A DNA stretch of 5,279 nucleotides from Gammaproteobacteria bacterium (GTDB lineage: Bacteria > Pseudomonadota > Gammaproteobacteria > GCF-002020875). Below, piece after piece: positions 4,948 to 5,279 of this stretch. The DNA lies in contig JABHIC010000272.1 of the NCBI GenBank assembly GCA_018671205.1, positions 1-5,279 on the forward strand. Reading direction: 5' to 3'. Position numbers and translations under genes: made by a program. The notes beneath the pieces are model-generated. The model was not told the origin of the DNA. It made no database searches and saw nothing but the letters and a program-made list of their open reading frames with translations. The number at the start of each line of letters is the position of its first letter. Within the stretch, counting starts at the first letter, position 1.

Positions 4948-5279
4948 GCAGAGCGGTGAGGCCGATTATTCTCGCCATCGGGGGGCATGACCCTACCGGA
5001 GGGGCGGGAATTCAGGCGGACATCGAGACCATTGGTCAGCTCGGCGGTCAGGCGGTCACGATTCCCACCGCCATTACCCTACAAAACAGCCATCAGGTGG
5101 TGGGGTTTGAGCCCGTTGCAGCCCACCTGCTGAGCCAGCAGGGGCGGATGCTGCTGGAGGAGTTTCCCATTGCCGCGATCAAGATCGGCATGGTCGCCAA
5201 CGTAGAAAACTGTGAGGCAATTCAGGCACTGCTCCGGCCCCATCCGGAGATCCCCCTGCTGATTGACCCGGTGCTGGCC
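4944..5279 (+). CDS. thiD: Hydroxymethylpyrimidine/phosphomethylpyrimidine kinase, 5' part
   Basis: The first 112 codons are present and the gene runs off the window (the full-length family is about 260-270 aa). ThiD phosphorylates 4-amino-5-hydroxymethyl-2-methylpyrimidine and then its monophosphate, supplying the pyrimidine half of thiamine. It is a ribokinase-fold enzyme. Near the N-terminus GGHDPTGGAGIQADIE is the family signature. It is followed by TAITLQNS, containing the conserved substrate-contacting Gln, then AAIKIGMVAN and LLIDPVLA. The GTG at 4944 overlaps the yggS stop as GTGA, suggesting translational coupling; a second in-frame GTG at 4956 is also possible. Neither has a strong Shine-Dalgarno site. 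Some ThiD enzymes also phosphorylate pyridoxine or pyridoxal, which would link this gene functionally to yggS, but that cannot be judged from this fragment. Confidence 0.94.
   Translation, partial: MSRAVRPIILAIGGHDPTGGAGIQADIETIGQLGGQAVTIPTAITLQNSHQVVGFEPVAAHLLSQQGRMLLEEFPIAAIKIGMVANVENCEAIQALLRPHPEIPLLIDPVLA

Overview
The window looks like a chromosomal segment of a magnetotactic gammaproteobacterium. Moderately GC-rich coding sequence, tight packing and gammaproteobacterial-style YggS, ThiD and RecQ proteins suggest the class. Two neighbouring genes carry hallmarks of magnetosome biomineralisation proteins: an Mms6/MamD-like Leu-Gly repeat protein and a MamF/MmsF-like membrane protein. Strain-level assignment is not possible from the sequence alone. 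The two magnetosome calls rest on recalled family motifs, not on a database search.

Layout. Positions 5-889 (+) encode a PyrK-type flavin/iron-sulfur electron-transfer subunit of dihydroorotate dehydrogenase. Positions 890-1150 are an AT-rich intergenic region. It holds fifteen perfect tandem copies of the pentanucleotide GTATT (971-1045), an 8-bp inverted repeat, a 12-bp palindrome, a possible promoter and a strong Shine-Dalgarno site. Positions 1151-1984 (+) encode a 277-aa protein with three layers: Lys-periodic pentads, a 14-hexad left-handed beta-helix, and a C-terminal (LG)n transmembrane segment of Mms6/MamD type. Three bases later, 1988-2314 (+) encodes the 108-aa MamF/MmsF-like protein. 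recQ follows convergently (2326-4146, -). A 120-bp divergent intergenic region with two related dyads separates recQ from yggS (4267-4947, +). yggS overlaps by 4 bases the start of thiD (4944 onward, +), which runs off the window.

How the genes work together. The two magnetosome-type genes form a likely two-gene operon, with the same mms6-then-mmsF order known in Magnetospirillum. Here the pair sits between housekeeping genes with no other mam genes in view, so it may be a satellite locus or the edge of a larger cluster. yggS (pyridoxal-phosphate homeostasis) and thiD (hydroxymethylpyrimidine kinase) form a second short operon linked by cofactor metabolism. pyrK (pyrimidine synthesis) and recQ (DNA repair) appear unrelated to either pair.

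The most interesting feature is the Mms6/MamD-like tail joined to a near-perfect hexapeptide beta-solenoid, together with the long GTATT microsatellite in front of its gene. The first suggests a repetitive, flat protein surface attached to the magnetosome membrane. The second suggests length-variable expression.
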